From: Aromatoleum tolulyticum
GTDB lineage: Bacteria > Pseudomonadota > Gammaproteobacteria > Burkholderiales > Rhodocyclaceae
NCBI RefSeq assembly: GCF_900156155.1
Contig: NZ_FTMD01000010.1
Coordinates: 62,001-126,000 of the forward strand
DNA length: 64,000 nt
Reading direction: 5' to 3'
In this document: positions 55,524 through 64,000 of the stretch, in pieces
Numbering within the stretch: the stretch's first letter is position 1
How the letters are laid out: the number at the start of each line of letters is the position of its first letter
The notes under the pieces: model-generated
Database searches by the model: none
What the model saw: only the letters and a program-made list of their open reading frames with translations
What the model was told of the DNA's origin: nothing
Program-made: the position numbers and the translations under genes

Positions 55524-56354
55524 ATGGACCGGCTCGTCGCCGACCCCGCCCCCGCCGCGCCGCTTGCCAGAGTGATGCTGCGGCTGACGATCGCCTTCAT
55601 CCTCATGCTCGCGGGGGTCACCATGTTCCAGGACCAGTCGCTCTACTACCCTGACAAGGCGCCGCTGGAGGCGCTGGTCTCGGGGCCGCTGCGTGCATGG
55701 CCGACGCCGGATGACTTCCGCGGGCTCGTCGCCGAACCGGCCGGCCCCGTGCGCGGCACCGCGGTCGTCTTCCACGGCAATGCGGGCCACGCCGGCCACC
55801 GCGGGTATTACGCCGCGGCGCTCACACGACTCGGCCTGCGCGTGATCCTCGCGGAATATCCCGGCTACGGCCCGCGCGACGGCGAGCCCGGCGAACGAGC
55901 ACTGGTCGATGACGCCGACGCGACCGTGGCGCTGGCCCATCGCCTGTACGGGGCGCCGCTGCTCCTTGTCGGGGAATCGCTGGGCGCCGGCGTCGTCGCG
56001 GCGGTCGCCGAGCGCCAGCGCGACAGGCTCGCGAGCCTGCTGCTCGTCACGCCGTGGGACAGGCTCGAAAACGTCGCCACCTTCCACTTTCCGTGGCTGC
56101 CCGTGCGATGGCTGCTGCATGACCGCTACGACAGCGCCGCTCACCTCACATCATTCGACCGCCCGGTGCTGGTCGTCGTCGCGGAACGGGACAGCATCGT
56201 GCCCGCGCGCTTCGGCGCTGCGCTGTACGAGGGACTGACGGGTCCGAAACGCCGGATCGTCGTGCCGGCGGCCGACCACAATGACTGGGTCGAGCACGTC
56301 GACGACCGCTGGTGGAATGCGGTCGTGGCGTTTCTGCTCGGGGAGGATCGCTGA
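55524..56354 (+). CDS. Alpha/beta hydrolase with N-terminal membrane anchor
   Basis: About 276 residues from the ATG at 55524, which has CGGAGA seven bases upstream; an in-frame start at 55485 would add 13 residues. A single hydrophobic helix (VMLRLTIAFILMLAGVTMF) anchors the protein. The nucleophile elbow GESLGAG, oxyanion block VVFHGNAGHAGHRG and a C-terminal DHNDW histidine complete a serine hydrolase triad as in the Bem46/ABHD13-like group. Substrate is unknown. Confidence 0.83.
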   Translation: MDRLVADPAPAAPLARVMLRLTIAFILMLAGVTMFQDQSLYYPDKAPLEALVSGPLRAWPTPDDFRGLVAEPAGPVRGTAVVFHGNAGHAGHRGYYAAALTRLGLRVILAEYPGYGPRDGEPGERALVDDADATVALAHRLYGAPLLLVGESLGAGVVAAVAERQRDRLASLLLVTPWDRLENVATFHFPWLPVRWLLHDRYDSAAHLTSFDRPVLVVVAERDSIVPARFGAALYEGLTGPKRRIVVPAADHNDWVEHVDDRWWNAVVAFLLGEDR

Positions 56355-56527
56355 CCCGTTGCCGGATCGTCCGCCGTGCAGCGCCAGGAGGCGCCGCGCG
56401 CAGGCAGGGTGACCGACGACGGCTCGCGGCTCCCGGCCCCGCAGCGGAGGGCGGGTCAATCCGCCTGCGATCGTTTGCGAAAGTGATCGGCGGCCATCCC
56501 GGCCGCAGCCTCCAACGGCGCCGGCCC

Positions 56528-57733
56528 TCAGGCGCTGACGATCTGGTCGGGCCCGAAGACTTCGTAGTGCACGCGTCCTGCCGGCACGCCCCACGAGAGC
56601 AGCGTGTCGCGCTGTTTCAGCATGAAGGGCAGCGGGCCGCACAGGTAGTAGTCGGCATCGGCGAGCTCGACCCGGTCGCGCACGCGTTCGAGATCGACGA
56701 CGCCCTCGAAGTGGTAGTCGCGCCCGGCGACGTCCGCCGCGTCCGGAGCATCGTAGAACACGACATGCTCGACATGCGCATGCTCGGCCGCGAGCTGCTC
56801 GACGTGTCCCTTGAGCGCGTGCACGCGGCCGTTGCGCGCGCCGTGGACGAAGACCGCGCGCCGCTTCGTCTGCGCAAGCGCATTCAGCATGCTGATCATC
56901 GGCGTAAGACCGACGCCGCCGCTGACCAGCACGACGGGCGTGGTCCGCTCCTCGTCGAGATAGAAGTCGCCATAGGGTGGCGACAGTCGGACGCGGTCGC
57001 CCGCATTCACCGCGTCGTGCAGGCGATTCGACACGACGCCCTGCGGATCCAGGCCCTCGCGTTTGACGGAGATGCGGAAATAGCCGGTGTTGGGCGCTTC
57101 GGACAGGCTGTACTGGCGGATCTGCTCGTGGCCGAGCTCGGGGATGTACAGCACGAGGCTGACGAACTGCCCCGGCACGAAGGGCGGCAGCGCGCCGCCG
57201 TCGGCCGGGCGGAGGTAGAAGGAGGTGATGAGCTCGCTCTCGCGCTCCTTGCGCGCGACGGCGAATTCGCGCCAGCCATCCCAGCCGCCGGGGGCCGCGG
57301 CCGCCGCGCGATAGAGTTCCGCTTCGGCAGCGATCAACACGTCGGCGAGCTCGCCATAGGCCTCGGCCCAGGCGGCGACGATCTCGTCGGTCGCTGCAGC
57401 GCCGAGGACTTCGCGGATCGACGCGAGCAGGTGGCAGCCGACGATCGGATAATGCTCGGCCCGGATGCCGATGCTCGCGTGCTTGTGTGCGATGCGCGAC
57501 GCAACCGGCGCCAGTGCCGCCGGGTTTTCGATGTTCTGCGCGTAGGCGAGCACGGCCTGCGCGAGCGCCTGTTGCTGTCGACCGCCGGCCTGGTTGCCGA
57601 GATTGAAGATGTTCTTCAGCTCCGGCTCGTGCGCGAATAGCCGATCGTAGAAATGCGTCGTCAGCGCGAGGCCGTGAGCCTGCAGCGCGGGAACGGTTGC
57701 GTGGACGAGTTCGACGGTACGTCTTGATGCCAT
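56528..57733 (-). CDS. hmp: Flavohemoglobin, nitric oxide dioxygenase
   Basis: A 401-residue protein with a globin domain (residues 1-140, proximal His in RIAHKHASIGI), an FAD domain with RQYSLSEAPN and an NAD domain with VLVSGGVGLTPMISML. It converts NO to nitrate using O2 and NADH. It is a single gene, and a 23-base NsrR-type operator sits 17 bases before the start, placing it in the NsrR regulon of the repressor encoded at 5.9 kb. Confidence 0.95.
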   Translation of the reverse strand: MASRRTVELVHATVPALQAHGLALTTHFYDRLFAHEPELKNIFNLGNQAGGRQQQALAQAVLAYAQNIENPAALAPVASRIAHKHASIGIRAEHYPIVGCHLLASIREVLGAAATDEIVAAWAEAYGELADVLIAAEAELYRAAAAAPGGWDGWREFAVARKERESELITSFYLRPADGGALPPFVPGQFVSLVLYIPELGHEQIRQYSLSEAPNTGYFRISVKREGLDPQGVVSNRLHDAVNAGDRVRLSPPYGDFYLDEERTTPVVLVSGGVGLTPMISMLNALAQTKRRAVFVHGARNGRVHALKGHVEQLAAEHAHVEHVVFYDAPDAADVAGRDYHFEGVVDLERVRDRVELADADYYLCGPLPFMLKQRDTLLSWGVPAGRVHYEVFGPDQIVSA

Positions 57734-57750
57734 CGGGGGGTCATTCCTAT

Positions 57751-57773
57751 AAGAGTCATATTATTTGCATCTT
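57751..57773. promoter_or_regulatory. NsrR-type operator of hmp
   Basis: On the minus strand the element begins AAGATGCAAAT and ends CTCTT. It matches the 11-1-11 NsrR consensus at 17 of 23 positions by my count, with the left half-site (AAGATGCA) perfect. It is in the region where hmp operators are found in enterobacteria. Confidence 0.75.
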
Positions 57774-57948
57774 TTCAGCCGCGAGCGTACACGCATGTCC
57801 GGGCGACTGCAAGGGCGTGAAGCAGTCGAATGGGACAGTCACGCCGAACCGCCAGGCGGCGCGAGAAACCGTTAGCGTGCACCGTGCCGCGACAGGACGG
57901 CGCACGCCAGGCGGAACGCGGCGAGCGCCCCCCTGCCGCCCGATGCGC

Positions 57949-58764
57949 TCAGCGCATGATGCCGAGGATCTCCCGCGCTTCGTCCGGCGTTGCCACCGGC
58001 CGCTCCATCTCCCCTGCGATCCGGGCGACGCGCGCGACGAGCTGGGCGTTGCTGGTCGCGAGCTCCCCCTTGCGGTACCACACGTTGTCCTCGAAGCCGA
58101 CGCGCACATGGCCGCCGAGGGCGATCGCCATCGCGGCGAGCGGCAGTTGCGCGGCACCGATGCCGGCGACGGTCCAGGTCGCCTCCGGAGGCAGCTGCGA
58201 GCGCAGGAACATCAGCGACTCGGGCGTGCCGGCCATCGCGCCGGGGACGCCGAGCACGAGATCGACATGCACCGGCCCCTCGACGACGCCCTTCTTCAGC
58301 CAGCGCTGCAGGCTGTGCAGCATGCCGGCGTCGAAGATCTCGAACTCGGGTTTCACGCGGAATTCCTTCATCGCGGCGAGGAAGGCTGCCATGTCCGCCG
58401 GATGGTTGAGGAACACGTCGTCGCCGAAGTTCACCGAACCCATCGACAGCGTCGCCATCTCGGGGCGCAGCTCGACCGGCGCGAGGCGCTCGGCGGCCGT
58501 CATGCCGACGGCACCGCCGGTCGACACCTGCACGATCACGTCGCAACGCGCCTGGATTTTCTCGATGATCTCCGCGTAGATCGCCTTGTCCTGCGTCGGC
58601 GTGCCGTCGGGACGGCGCGCGTGCACATGCACGATCGAGGCGCCCGCCTGCGCGCACTCCTCGGCGGCGCGGGCGATCTCGTCGGGCGTGAGCGGCAGCG
58701 CGGGCTGCTGCTCGCGGGTGACTTCAGCGCCGGTCAGCGCGGCGGTGATGATGAGCCTGTCCAT
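57949..58764 (-). CDS. kce: 3-keto-5-aminohexanoate cleavage enzyme (BKACE family)
   Basis: A 271-residue BKACE enzyme from the ATG at 58764. It has the zinc-binding and substrate blocks ASIVHVHARRPDG, FGDDVFLNHP and GGHVRVGFEDNVW. In lysine degradation Kce condenses 5-amino-3-oxohexanoate with acetyl-CoA to 3-aminobutyryl-CoA and acetoacetate. It is the last gene of the kam operon, eight bases after kal; the order and the neighbours remove most doubt about substrate. Confidence 0.93.
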   Translation of the reverse strand: MDRLIITAALTGAEVTREQQPALPLTPDEIARAAEECAQAGASIVHVHARRPDGTPTQDKAIYAEIIEKIQARCDVIVQVSTGGAVGMTAAERLAPVELRPEMATLSMGSVNFGDDVFLNHPADMAAFLAAMKEFRVKPEFEIFDAGMLHSLQRWLKKGVVEGPVHVDLVLGVPGAMAGTPESLMFLRSQLPPEATWTVAGIGAAQLPLAAMAIALGGHVRVGFEDNVWYRKGELATSNAQLVARVARIAGEMERPVATPDEAREILGIMR

Positions 58765-58771
58765 GACGCGC

Positions 58772-59170
58772 TCAGCGCACGTTGCGCTGGCACGCTGCCG
58801 GCACGACGCAGGTGCCGGACGCGCGGCAGACGACGATCGGCTCGGGCAGCACGTCGCAGGCCGACGGCTGGCCTTTGACACCGGCCGGGACGATGACCTT
58901 GCGCGCCTCGAACGCCATCTTGCGCGAGGTCTTGCCCATCGCAACGATGCGCCCGGTGGCCTCGATGAAGTCGCCGGCGCGCACCGGCGCGAGGAACTCG
59001 ACACTGTCGTAGGCGACGAACAGACCCTCGTCGCCGTCGCTGCGGATCAGCAGTTCGGTGGCGACGTCGCCGAAGAGTTGCAGCATCTTCGCGCCGTCGA
59101 CGAGGTCGCCGGCGTAGTGGGCGTCGTGGGAGCCCATGCGCAGGCGGATCATGCTGGTGATTTCGTTCAT
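58772..59170 (-). CDS. kal: 3-aminobutyryl-CoA ammonia-lyase
   Basis: A 132-residue hotdog-fold protein with the segments [20 protein letters not shown] and [17 protein letters not shown]. It matches Kal, which removes ammonia from 3-aminobutyryl-CoA to give crotonyl-CoA. The ATG at 59170 is the better start; the open frame upstream extends into a repeat. It follows kamE by 100 bases and precedes kce. Confidence 0.9.
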   Translation of the reverse strand: MNEITSMIRLRMGSHDAHYAGDLVDGAKMLQLFGDVATELLIRSDGDEGLFVAYDSVEFLAPVRAGDFIEATGRIVAMGKTSRKMAFEARKVIVPAGVKGQPSACDVLPEPIVVCRASGTCVVPAACQRNVR

Positions 59171-59223
59171 GGAGTGTCTCCTTGCAGGGCGAAGAAGCGC
59201 AGCGCATCCCGCCGGATGTTGTG

Positions 59224-59260
59224 ATTGGCGGGATACGCCTTCGGCTCCTCCCGCCCTACG
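59224..59260. repeat. REP-like palindromic element
   Basis: GGCGGGA (59227-59233) pairs with TCCCGCC (59249-59255), with an inner GCC-TTC-GGC stem and a CTACG end. Elements of this sequence type are common intergenic repeats in betaproteobacteria. A second arm ATCCCGCC (59206-59213) could pair alternatively with the left half. It lies between kamE and kal within the operon. Confidence 0.65.
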
Positions 59261-59270
59261 ATTCATCGCT

Positions 59271-60026
59271 TCATACGGCGTGGCGTTTGGTCCATTCGTG
59301 GATCGCAAAGGACGCGACGTCCTCGGCGTAGGATTTGGTGCCGAAACCGGCGTCGTAGCCGAGCTCCTTGGCGAGTTCGTGCGAGATGCGCGGGCCGCCG
59401 ACGACCAGGATCACGCGGTCACGGATGCCTTCGGCCTCTAACAGGTCCGAAAGGCGCGTGAGGTTGTCGAGGTGGATGTTCTTCTGCGTGACGACCTGCG
59501 ACACGAGGATCACGTCGGCCTGCTCCTCGATCGCGCGCGCTACGAGTTCCTCGGAGTCGACCTGCGCGCCCATGTTGATCGCGCGTACCTCGTGGTAGCT
59601 CTCCAGCCCCTTGTGGCCGTTGTAGCCCTTCATGTTCATGATCGCGTCGATGCCGACGGTGTGGGCGTCGGTCTCGATGCAGGCGCCGACGACGACCATC
59701 TTGCGCCCCATCTTCTCGGCGATGAGCGCGTTGATCGCGTCCTTGTCGAGCGTCTCGAACTCGGGCTTCGCGACCTTGATGCGCGAGAGGTCGACGCGGT
59801 GCTTGCACTGGCCGTACAGCACGCAGAACGAGAAGCCCTGCCCCATGTCCTCGGCGTGGACGACGGCCGGCTCGTCGAGGCCCATCTCCAGCGCGAGCTG
59901 GCGCGCGGCTTCCTTCGCGTTTTCGTCGAGCGCGACCGGCAGCGTGAACGAGAGCTGCACGCGGCCGTCGTTCATCGTGTCGCCGTAGGGCTTTACCCAG
60001 TTTTCGGTGATCTGTTGTTGGGTCAT
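59271..60026 (-). CDS. kamE: Beta-lysine 5,6-aminomutase beta subunit
   Basis: A 251-residue B12-binding subunit. The cobalamin motif DAHTVG has its ligand at H122, and K133 falls 11 residues later, where K144 of the Clostridium enzyme binds PLP. Together with KamD it moves the 6-amino group of lysine or beta-lysine to position 5 using adenosylcobalamin. It directly follows kamD (one base) and is followed by kal after a REP-like element. Confidence 0.94.
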   Translation of the reverse strand: MTQQQITENWVKPYGDTMNDGRVQLSFTLPVALDENAKEAARQLALEMGLDEPAVVHAEDMGQGFSFCVLYGQCKHRVDLSRIKVAKPEFETLDKDAINALIAEKMGRKMVVVGACIETDAHTVGIDAIMNMKGYNGHKGLESYHEVRAINMGAQVDSEELVARAIEEQADVILVSQVVTQKNIHLDNLTRLSDLLEAEGIRDRVILVVGGPRISHELAKELGYDAGFGTKSYAEDVASFAIHEWTKRHAV

Positions 60027-60027
60027 G

Positions 60028-61575
60028 TCAGTTCACTCCCGCCAGCATCAGGTCCGGGAAGGGGTTGTAGTAGTCGGCGGATTTCGCGATCACGCCGTCG
60101 AGGCCCTTGCCGCCGTCCATCGTGCGCGAGATGTCCGCGAAGGTGCCACGACCGATGGCCGCCGGCAGGCCGATCTTCTCGATCTCGGCGAGGATGCCAA
60201 CGGTCTCGGCGAGCACCTGCTGCGCACGCGACTCGATCCTGCCGCCGGCCCTGAATTCGACCTCGTCGTGCAGGTCGCGCATCGTCCCGAACACGTACTT
60301 GGCGTTCTGGATCGCGAGGAAGCGGTCCTGGATGAAGGGCGTGTGGATCGCCTCGGTCATCATGCCGAGCAGGTGGATGTTCTGCCCCGTGAGCGTGCTG
60401 ACGACGTTGAACAGCGCGTCCTGGATGTGGCCACGGAAGATGTTGCCGGTCATGTGCTTCGTTGGCGGCATGTACTTGAGGCACGCTTCCGGGAAGACCT
60501 GGCGCACGAGCTGGGCGTGGGCGACTTCCCACAGGAAGCCGTTCTCGAGGTCCGGGTTGATCTCGAAGGCGTGGCCGAGGCCCATCTGGTCGGGCTTGAG
60601 GCCCGAGATGTAGGCGAACTGCTCGTTGATGAGCTGGGACGCGAGCACCGTGTGCGCGGCGTCGAACGCGTCGGCGGTCGTCAGGTAGTTGTCCTCGCCG
60701 GTGTTGATGATGATGCCCGCGTAGGCGTTGACCGTGCGCGAGAAGAACTGGTCGATGAAGGTGCGCTTCATGTTGATGTCGCGGAAGATGATTCCGTACA
60801 TCGAGTCGTTGAGCATCATGTCGAGACGCTCCATCGCCCCCATCGCCGCGATCTCGGGCATGCACAAGCCGGAGCAGTAGTTCGTCAGGCGGATGTAGCG
60901 ACCGATCTTCGTGCCGACCTCGTCGAGCGCGGCGCGCATCAGGCGGAAATTCTCCTGCGTCGCGTACGTGCCGCCGAAGCCTTCGGTCGTCGCGCCATAG
61001 GGGACGTAGTCGAGCAGGCTCTGGCCAGTCGAGCGGATCACCGCGACGATGTCGGCACCCTGCTCCGCGGCGGCGCGCGCCTGGACGATGTCCTCATAGA
61101 TATTGCCGGTCGCGACGATCAGGTACAGCCAGGGCGTGCGGGCTTCGCCGACCTTTTCGATCTGCTGCGCGCGGAGGACGCGCTGGGCGGCGATGTGGTC
61201 GCACATCTTTGCGGCGATCGCTTCGGCGGACTGGCGCGCGGCCTTGTCGTGCTTCGGACGGGCGAGCACGAGCTTCCCGGCTGCGACGGCTTCGGCGACC
61301 TGCTGCGCGGTGAGGTTGTGCTCGGCCATTGCGCCTGCGACGACCGCCGCCGCGCCATGTTGCAGCAGCCCCAGCTCCTGCAGGTGGCTCACGAGACGGT
61401 TCGGCAGCGGGATCTGATTGTCGTCGACGCCATCGACGCCCATCAGGCGCAGCGTCGCGCGCTCGACGGTGGTCGTCGTGAACTGGCTCATGTCGTCGAA
61501 CACGCGGTGCGCGATGCGGCGCGCCGACTCGCGTGCGCGGTCGATCTGGCCCTGGTCGAGATTGAGTCGGGTCAT
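60028..61575 (-). CDS. kamD: Beta-lysine 5,6-aminomutase alpha subunit
   Basis: A 515-residue TIM-barrel subunit matching the length of KamD (about 517). Blocks such as YLIVATGNIYEDIVQARAAA, YVPYGATTEGFGGTYATQEN and YCSGLCMPEIAAMGAMERLD are typical. With KamE it forms the adenosylcobalamin- and PLP-dependent mutase that makes 3,5-diaminohexanoate from beta-lysine. The start overlaps the kamB stop by four bases. Confidence 0.95.
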   Translation of the reverse strand: MTRLNLDQGQIDRARESARRIAHRVFDDMSQFTTTTVERATLRLMGVDGVDDNQIPLPNRLVSHLQELGLLQHGAAAVVAGAMAEHNLTAQQVAEAVAAGKLVLARPKHDKAARQSAEAIAAKMCDHIAAQRVLRAQQIEKVGEARTPWLYLIVATGNIYEDIVQARAAAEQGADIVAVIRSTGQSLLDYVPYGATTEGFGGTYATQENFRLMRAALDEVGTKIGRYIRLTNYCSGLCMPEIAAMGAMERLDMMLNDSMYGIIFRDINMKRTFIDQFFSRTVNAYAGIIINTGEDNYLTTADAFDAAHTVLASQLINEQFAYISGLKPDQMGLGHAFEINPDLENGFLWEVAHAQLVRQVFPEACLKYMPPTKHMTGNIFRGHIQDALFNVVSTLTGQNIHLLGMMTEAIHTPFIQDRFLAIQNAKYVFGTMRDLHDEVEFRAGGRIESRAQQVLAETVGILAEIEKIGLPAAIGRGTFADISRTMDGGKGLDGVIAKSADYYNPFPDLMLAGVN

Positions 61576-62651
61576 TCAAGAACTCCTTCGGTGTATTCCT
61601 CGCGCATCACGTCGGCCACGACGTGATCGGGGAAGGCCCGGCGTCCCGCGTCGAGGAAGTCCCCGGCGTCGAAGCTGCCGCCGAGCGGCGAAAACGGGTT
61701 GAGGGTGATGCCGGCGATGCGGATGCCGCGGAAGGCCGCGAGGCAACCGCCCTTTGCCGTGAAGGTCGCGACGTCGGTCGCGTCGATGAAGAGCTTGGTG
61801 CCGTCGGCGACGACAACGGAGAGCCCCGGATGGCGCGCGAGCAGCGTGTTGAGTGCGTGCCACAGCGCGCGGCCGACCGCGCCGCTGACGGCGATGGTGG
61901 CGATCGCGGGCTCATCGAGTCCGAGCAGCGTCGAGGCCGCGTTGAGCGTCGGAATGCTGGCGTCGAACACAGCTTCGCCGGCTCGGTTCCACACGCCGAT
62001 GCCGCCGTGCGTGAAGACGGCGCGGCAGCGCGTCGCCAAGGTCTCATCCACGGACGGAATGCCGAGGATCGCGAGCCGGTCGCGCGTCTTGCGGATCACG
62101 TCCGGGATGCCGCCGCCTATCGCCGCGCCGGTCGCGAGCACGACCCCGTCGGCGATCGCGGGCGAGGCGTGGTGGCTGCGACCGAGCGCGCCGTCGAGCA
62201 GCACCAGCGCGCAGCCGCAGCCCTTGAGGATCGCGATCACCTTGTGCTGGTCGGAGCTGCGCGACGCTCCGGCGATCTCCATCTCGCCGTGGTCGAGCGC
62301 GCGCACGATCAGGATCTCGCCCATCGGGCTGTCGATGCCGGTCGTGCCGATCTGCTTCCAGCGCACCTTCGCGCGCAGCAGCGTGTCGCGCGCGGTCGCG
62401 ACGAGGCTGCCGGGCCAGACGAGCACAGGCGGCTTCGGGATCATGAACACCTGGTCGCGATCCTCGCCGTCACGGCCGATCGACGTGATGCCGACGCTGA
62501 CGCCCTGCACATGCGCCTGCGCGAGGAGATGGTTCAGGCACACCGTCTTGCCGGTGTTCTTCGTCATCCCCAGCACCGCCAGCGTCGTCATGCCGGCCGC
62601 GCGGATCTCGCGCCACAGCGCACTCCCGGTCATGGCAAACGCCTCAGACAT
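61572..62651 (-). CDS. kamB: KamB-like P-loop protein of the lysine pathway
   Basis: About 359 residues from the ATG at 62651 (MSEAFAMTGS; a second ATG lies at 62633). A Walker A-like GMTKNTGKT is near residue 30. Other blocks (QVFMIPKPPVLVWPGSLVAT, ATGAAIGGGIPDVIRKTR) are found in the KamB proteins of fermentative lysine clusters, whose role is thought to be reactivation or assembly of the aminomutase. Its start overlaps kdd and its end overlaps kamD, so it is an integral member of the operon. The function is not proven. Confidence 0.83.
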   Translation of the reverse strand: MSEAFAMTGSALWREIRAAGMTTLAVLGMTKNTGKTVCLNHLLAQAHVQGVSVGITSIGRDGEDRDQVFMIPKPPVLVWPGSLVATARDTLLRAKVRWKQIGTTGIDSPMGEILIVRALDHGEMEIAGASRSSDQHKVIAILKGCGCALVLLDGALGRSHHASPAIADGVVLATGAAIGGGIPDVIRKTRDRLAILGIPSVDETLATRCRAVFTHGGIGVWNRAGEAVFDASIPTLNAASTLLGLDEPAIATIAVSGAVGRALWHALNTLLARHPGLSVVVADGTKLFIDATDVATFTAKGGCLAAFRGIRIAGITLNPFSPLGGSFDAGDFLDAGRRAFPDHVVADVMREEYTEGVLE

Positions 62652-63681
62652 AGAGCGTCTCGAACAGGCGGCGCAGTGTGGGCGATTCGCGCAGCAGTTC
62701 GAGCGCGAGCACCGCATGACCCTTCGCGTAGCCGTTGCCGACGATCATCTCGACGTCCTTGCCGACGCCTTCGGCGCCGAGCGCAGCGGCCGTGAAGCTC
62801 GTCGCCATCGAGAAGAAGTAGATCTTCCCGCCGTCGCGCGTCGCGAGGATGCTGCCCATCTCGGTGTTCGGGATGTTCACGCAGTTGATCACGACGTCCG
62901 CCATGCGCCCGCCGGTCAGATCCGCGATCGCCTCCATCATCGCCACCGCATCGGTCGCATCCGCCCGCAGCGCGTGATCGACCCAGCCGAGCTCGCTCAT
63001 GCGGCGGCAGTCCTTGTCGAAGGGCGACACGCCGATCACGCAACCGGTCGGGCCGGCGCGCTTCTTCGCCTCGTACACGCATAAGGTGCCGGACTTGCCG
63101 CCTCCGCCGACGACCACGACCGTGTCGCCCGGACGCACGAGGCGCGCCGTCTGCGCCGGTGCGCCGGCGACGTCGAGGATCGCGAGCGCGACCTTCTCGG
63201 GGATGTCCTCGGGCAGCTTTGCGTACAGGCCGGTCTCGAACAGGATCGCCTCGCCGTCGATCTCGATCTGGTCCTTGTCGACATGGATGCTGCGGATCGC
63301 GTCGATGCGCAGCGGCGTCAGCGACAGCGAGACGAGCGTCGCGATCCGGTCGCCGACTTCGAGGTCGATCTTGCCCACGAGCGCCGGCCCGATCGCCGCG
63401 ACACGCCCGATCAGCATGCCGCCCGAGCCCGTCACCGGGTTGTGCATCTTGCCGCGCTGGCCGACGATGTCGCGCACGATGGCCGCGATGCGGCCGAGGT
63501 CGCCCTCAGCCTCCGTCTTGATCTGCGTGAAGCTCGCGGCGTCGATGTTGAGCGCGGAGACGTCGATCAGGATCTCGTTGTCGCACAGCGCCATCGTGTT
63601 GTCTATCTTCCATGCGCCTTGCGGTAGCACGCCTTGGGGCTCGACGACGCGATGCGTGCCGTAGGGGGAACCATGCTTCAT
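62644..63681 (-). CDS. kdd: L-erythro-3,5-diaminohexanoate dehydrogenase
   Basis: A 345-residue NAD-dependent enzyme that deaminates 3,5-diaminohexanoate to 5-amino-3-oxohexanoate. The nucleotide-binding motif VVVGGGGKSGTL is near residue 192; the N-terminal HRVVEPQGVLPQGAWKIDN is typical of Kdd. It lies 10 bases after kamA and overlaps kamB by eight bases. Confidence 0.93.
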   Translation of the reverse strand: MKHGSPYGTHRVVEPQGVLPQGAWKIDNTMALCDNEILIDVSALNIDAASFTQIKTEAEGDLGRIAAIVRDIVGQRGKMHNPVTGSGGMLIGRVAAIGPALVGKIDLEVGDRIATLVSLSLTPLRIDAIRSIHVDKDQIEIDGEAILFETGLYAKLPEDIPEKVALAILDVAGAPAQTARLVRPGDTVVVVGGGGKSGTLCVYEAKKRAGPTGCVIGVSPFDKDCRRMSELGWVDHALRADATDAVAMMEAIADLTGGRMADVVINCVNIPNTEMGSILATRDGGKIYFFSMATSFTAAALGAEGVGKDVEMIVGNGYAKGHAVLALELLRESPTLRRLFETLYV

Positions 63682-63691
63682 GCTGCTCCCC

Positions 63692-64000
63692 TTACGCGCG
63701 GCTTTGCGACGGGACGCGGAAGTCGAGACCCAGGCCCGGCATCTCGACGGTATCGCCCTTGTAATTGCGGCACTTGATCGTCGTGCCCTGGCCGTCGCGG
63801 CGGATCTCCTCGGTCACGTAGGTCGGGATGATCGGCAGCTTGCCGAGACCGCCCAGGCCATCGACGACAAAGGTCGGCACCGCCGGACCGCTGATCCAGC
63901 CACGGATCCCTTCGTAGAGTTCGAGCATGCGGTGGTAGGGCACGATGAAGTGATGCGCGCCCTCGACCATGTCGGTCGAATAGACGTAGTAAGGCCGTAC
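63692..64000 (-). CDS. kamA: L-lysine 2,3-aminomutase, C-terminal part (runs off right edge)
   Basis: About 102 residues are visible, ending FRVPSQSRA. The sequence VRPYYVYSTDMVEGAHHF is followed by RGWISGPAVPTFVVDGLGGLGK, the C-terminal PLP/substrate region of lysine 2,3-aminomutases. The radical-SAM CxxxCxxC part lies outside the window. KamA makes beta-lysine from lysine and starts the operon here, 10 bases before kdd. Confidence 0.93.
   Translation of the reverse strand, partial: VRPYYVYSTDMVEGAHHFIVPYHRMLELYEGIRGWISGPAVPTFVVDGLGGLGKLPIIPTYVTEEIRRDGQGTTIKCRNYKGDTVEMPGLGLDFRVPSQSRA

Overview
The window is GC-rich DNA densely packed with genes and reads as a chromosomal segment of a betaproteobacterium, most likely a Rhodocyclales-type denitrifier or aromatic degrader (Azoarcus/Aromatoleum/Thauera group). 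This placement is an inference. It rests on codon usage, the tungsten-type aldehyde oxidoreductase operon, NsrR/Hmp, the PQQ-alcohol-dehydrogenase accessory genes and the gene orders lptG-lptF|pepA-holC-valS. No rRNA, tRNA, CRISPR array, insertion sequence or phage gene was seen.

Layout. 0-1.8 kb: arsR-arsC-arsD-arsA operon (minus strand; arsA runs off the left edge). 1.8-6.3 kb: RluA-type pseudouridine synthase, a cobalamin-binding-type protein without a signal peptide, a divergent LysR/MFS pair, and nsrR. 6.4-7.6 kb: a small membrane protein and a ferredoxin-NADP reductase behind an NsrR-like operator. 7.6-17.7 kb: housekeeping block (lptG, lptF, pepA, holC, valS, tusA, a BepA-like protease, moaC). 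17.9-22.4 kb: a porin-cytochrome conduit (MtrB/PioB barrel, decaheme cytochrome, monoheme cytochrome) that would move electrons across the outer membrane, followed by a secreted protein of unknown function. 22.6-26.7 kb: CDGSH protein, two YceI proteins with a cytochrome b561, and a QorB-like reductase with its divergent LysR regulator. 26.7-34.7 kb: a tungsten aldehyde:ferredoxin-type oxidoreductase operon (AorA, AorB, AorC, MoaD-like) with tungstate transporter genes tupB/tupC downstream and a sigma-54 activator upstream. 35.0-46.8 kb: accessory genes of a PQQ-dependent alcohol oxidation system (cytochrome c, binding protein, ABC exporter, beta-propeller, a second ABC importer), an ExaC-type aldehyde dehydrogenase, and a strikingly degenerate AcoR-like protein. 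46.8-57.7 kb: EamA transporter, arginase, TonB receptor, Kup, HD hydrolase, TsdA-type thiosulfate dehydrogenase, alpha/beta hydrolase, flavohemoglobin. 57.9-64 kb: the 3-aminobutyryl-CoA lysine degradation operon (kamA, kdd, kamB, kamD, kamE, kal, kce; kamA runs off the right edge).

How it works together. Three themes recur. First, alcohol and aldehyde oxidation: the PQQ accessory genes, ExaC and the tungsten AOR all handle alcohols or their aldehydes. At least three of these units, probably four, sit behind sequences with the GG-N10-GC spacing of sigma-54 promoters, and similar TGGAGCA/TGCTCCA palindromes lie near some of them. Second, nitrosative stress: nsrR is in the window, and matching NsrR-type operators lie in front of the fpr unit (6.4 kb) and of hmp (57.7 kb). 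Third, periplasmic and outer-membrane electron transfer: decaheme conduit, b561, TsdA and c-type cytochromes. The most unusual items are the AcoR-like protein that has lost its GAFTGA loop, Walker B aspartate and DNA-binding domain beside a near-consensus sigma-54 promoter; the monoheme cytochrome with a His where a Met ligand is expected; and the triplicated 3' end of exaC.
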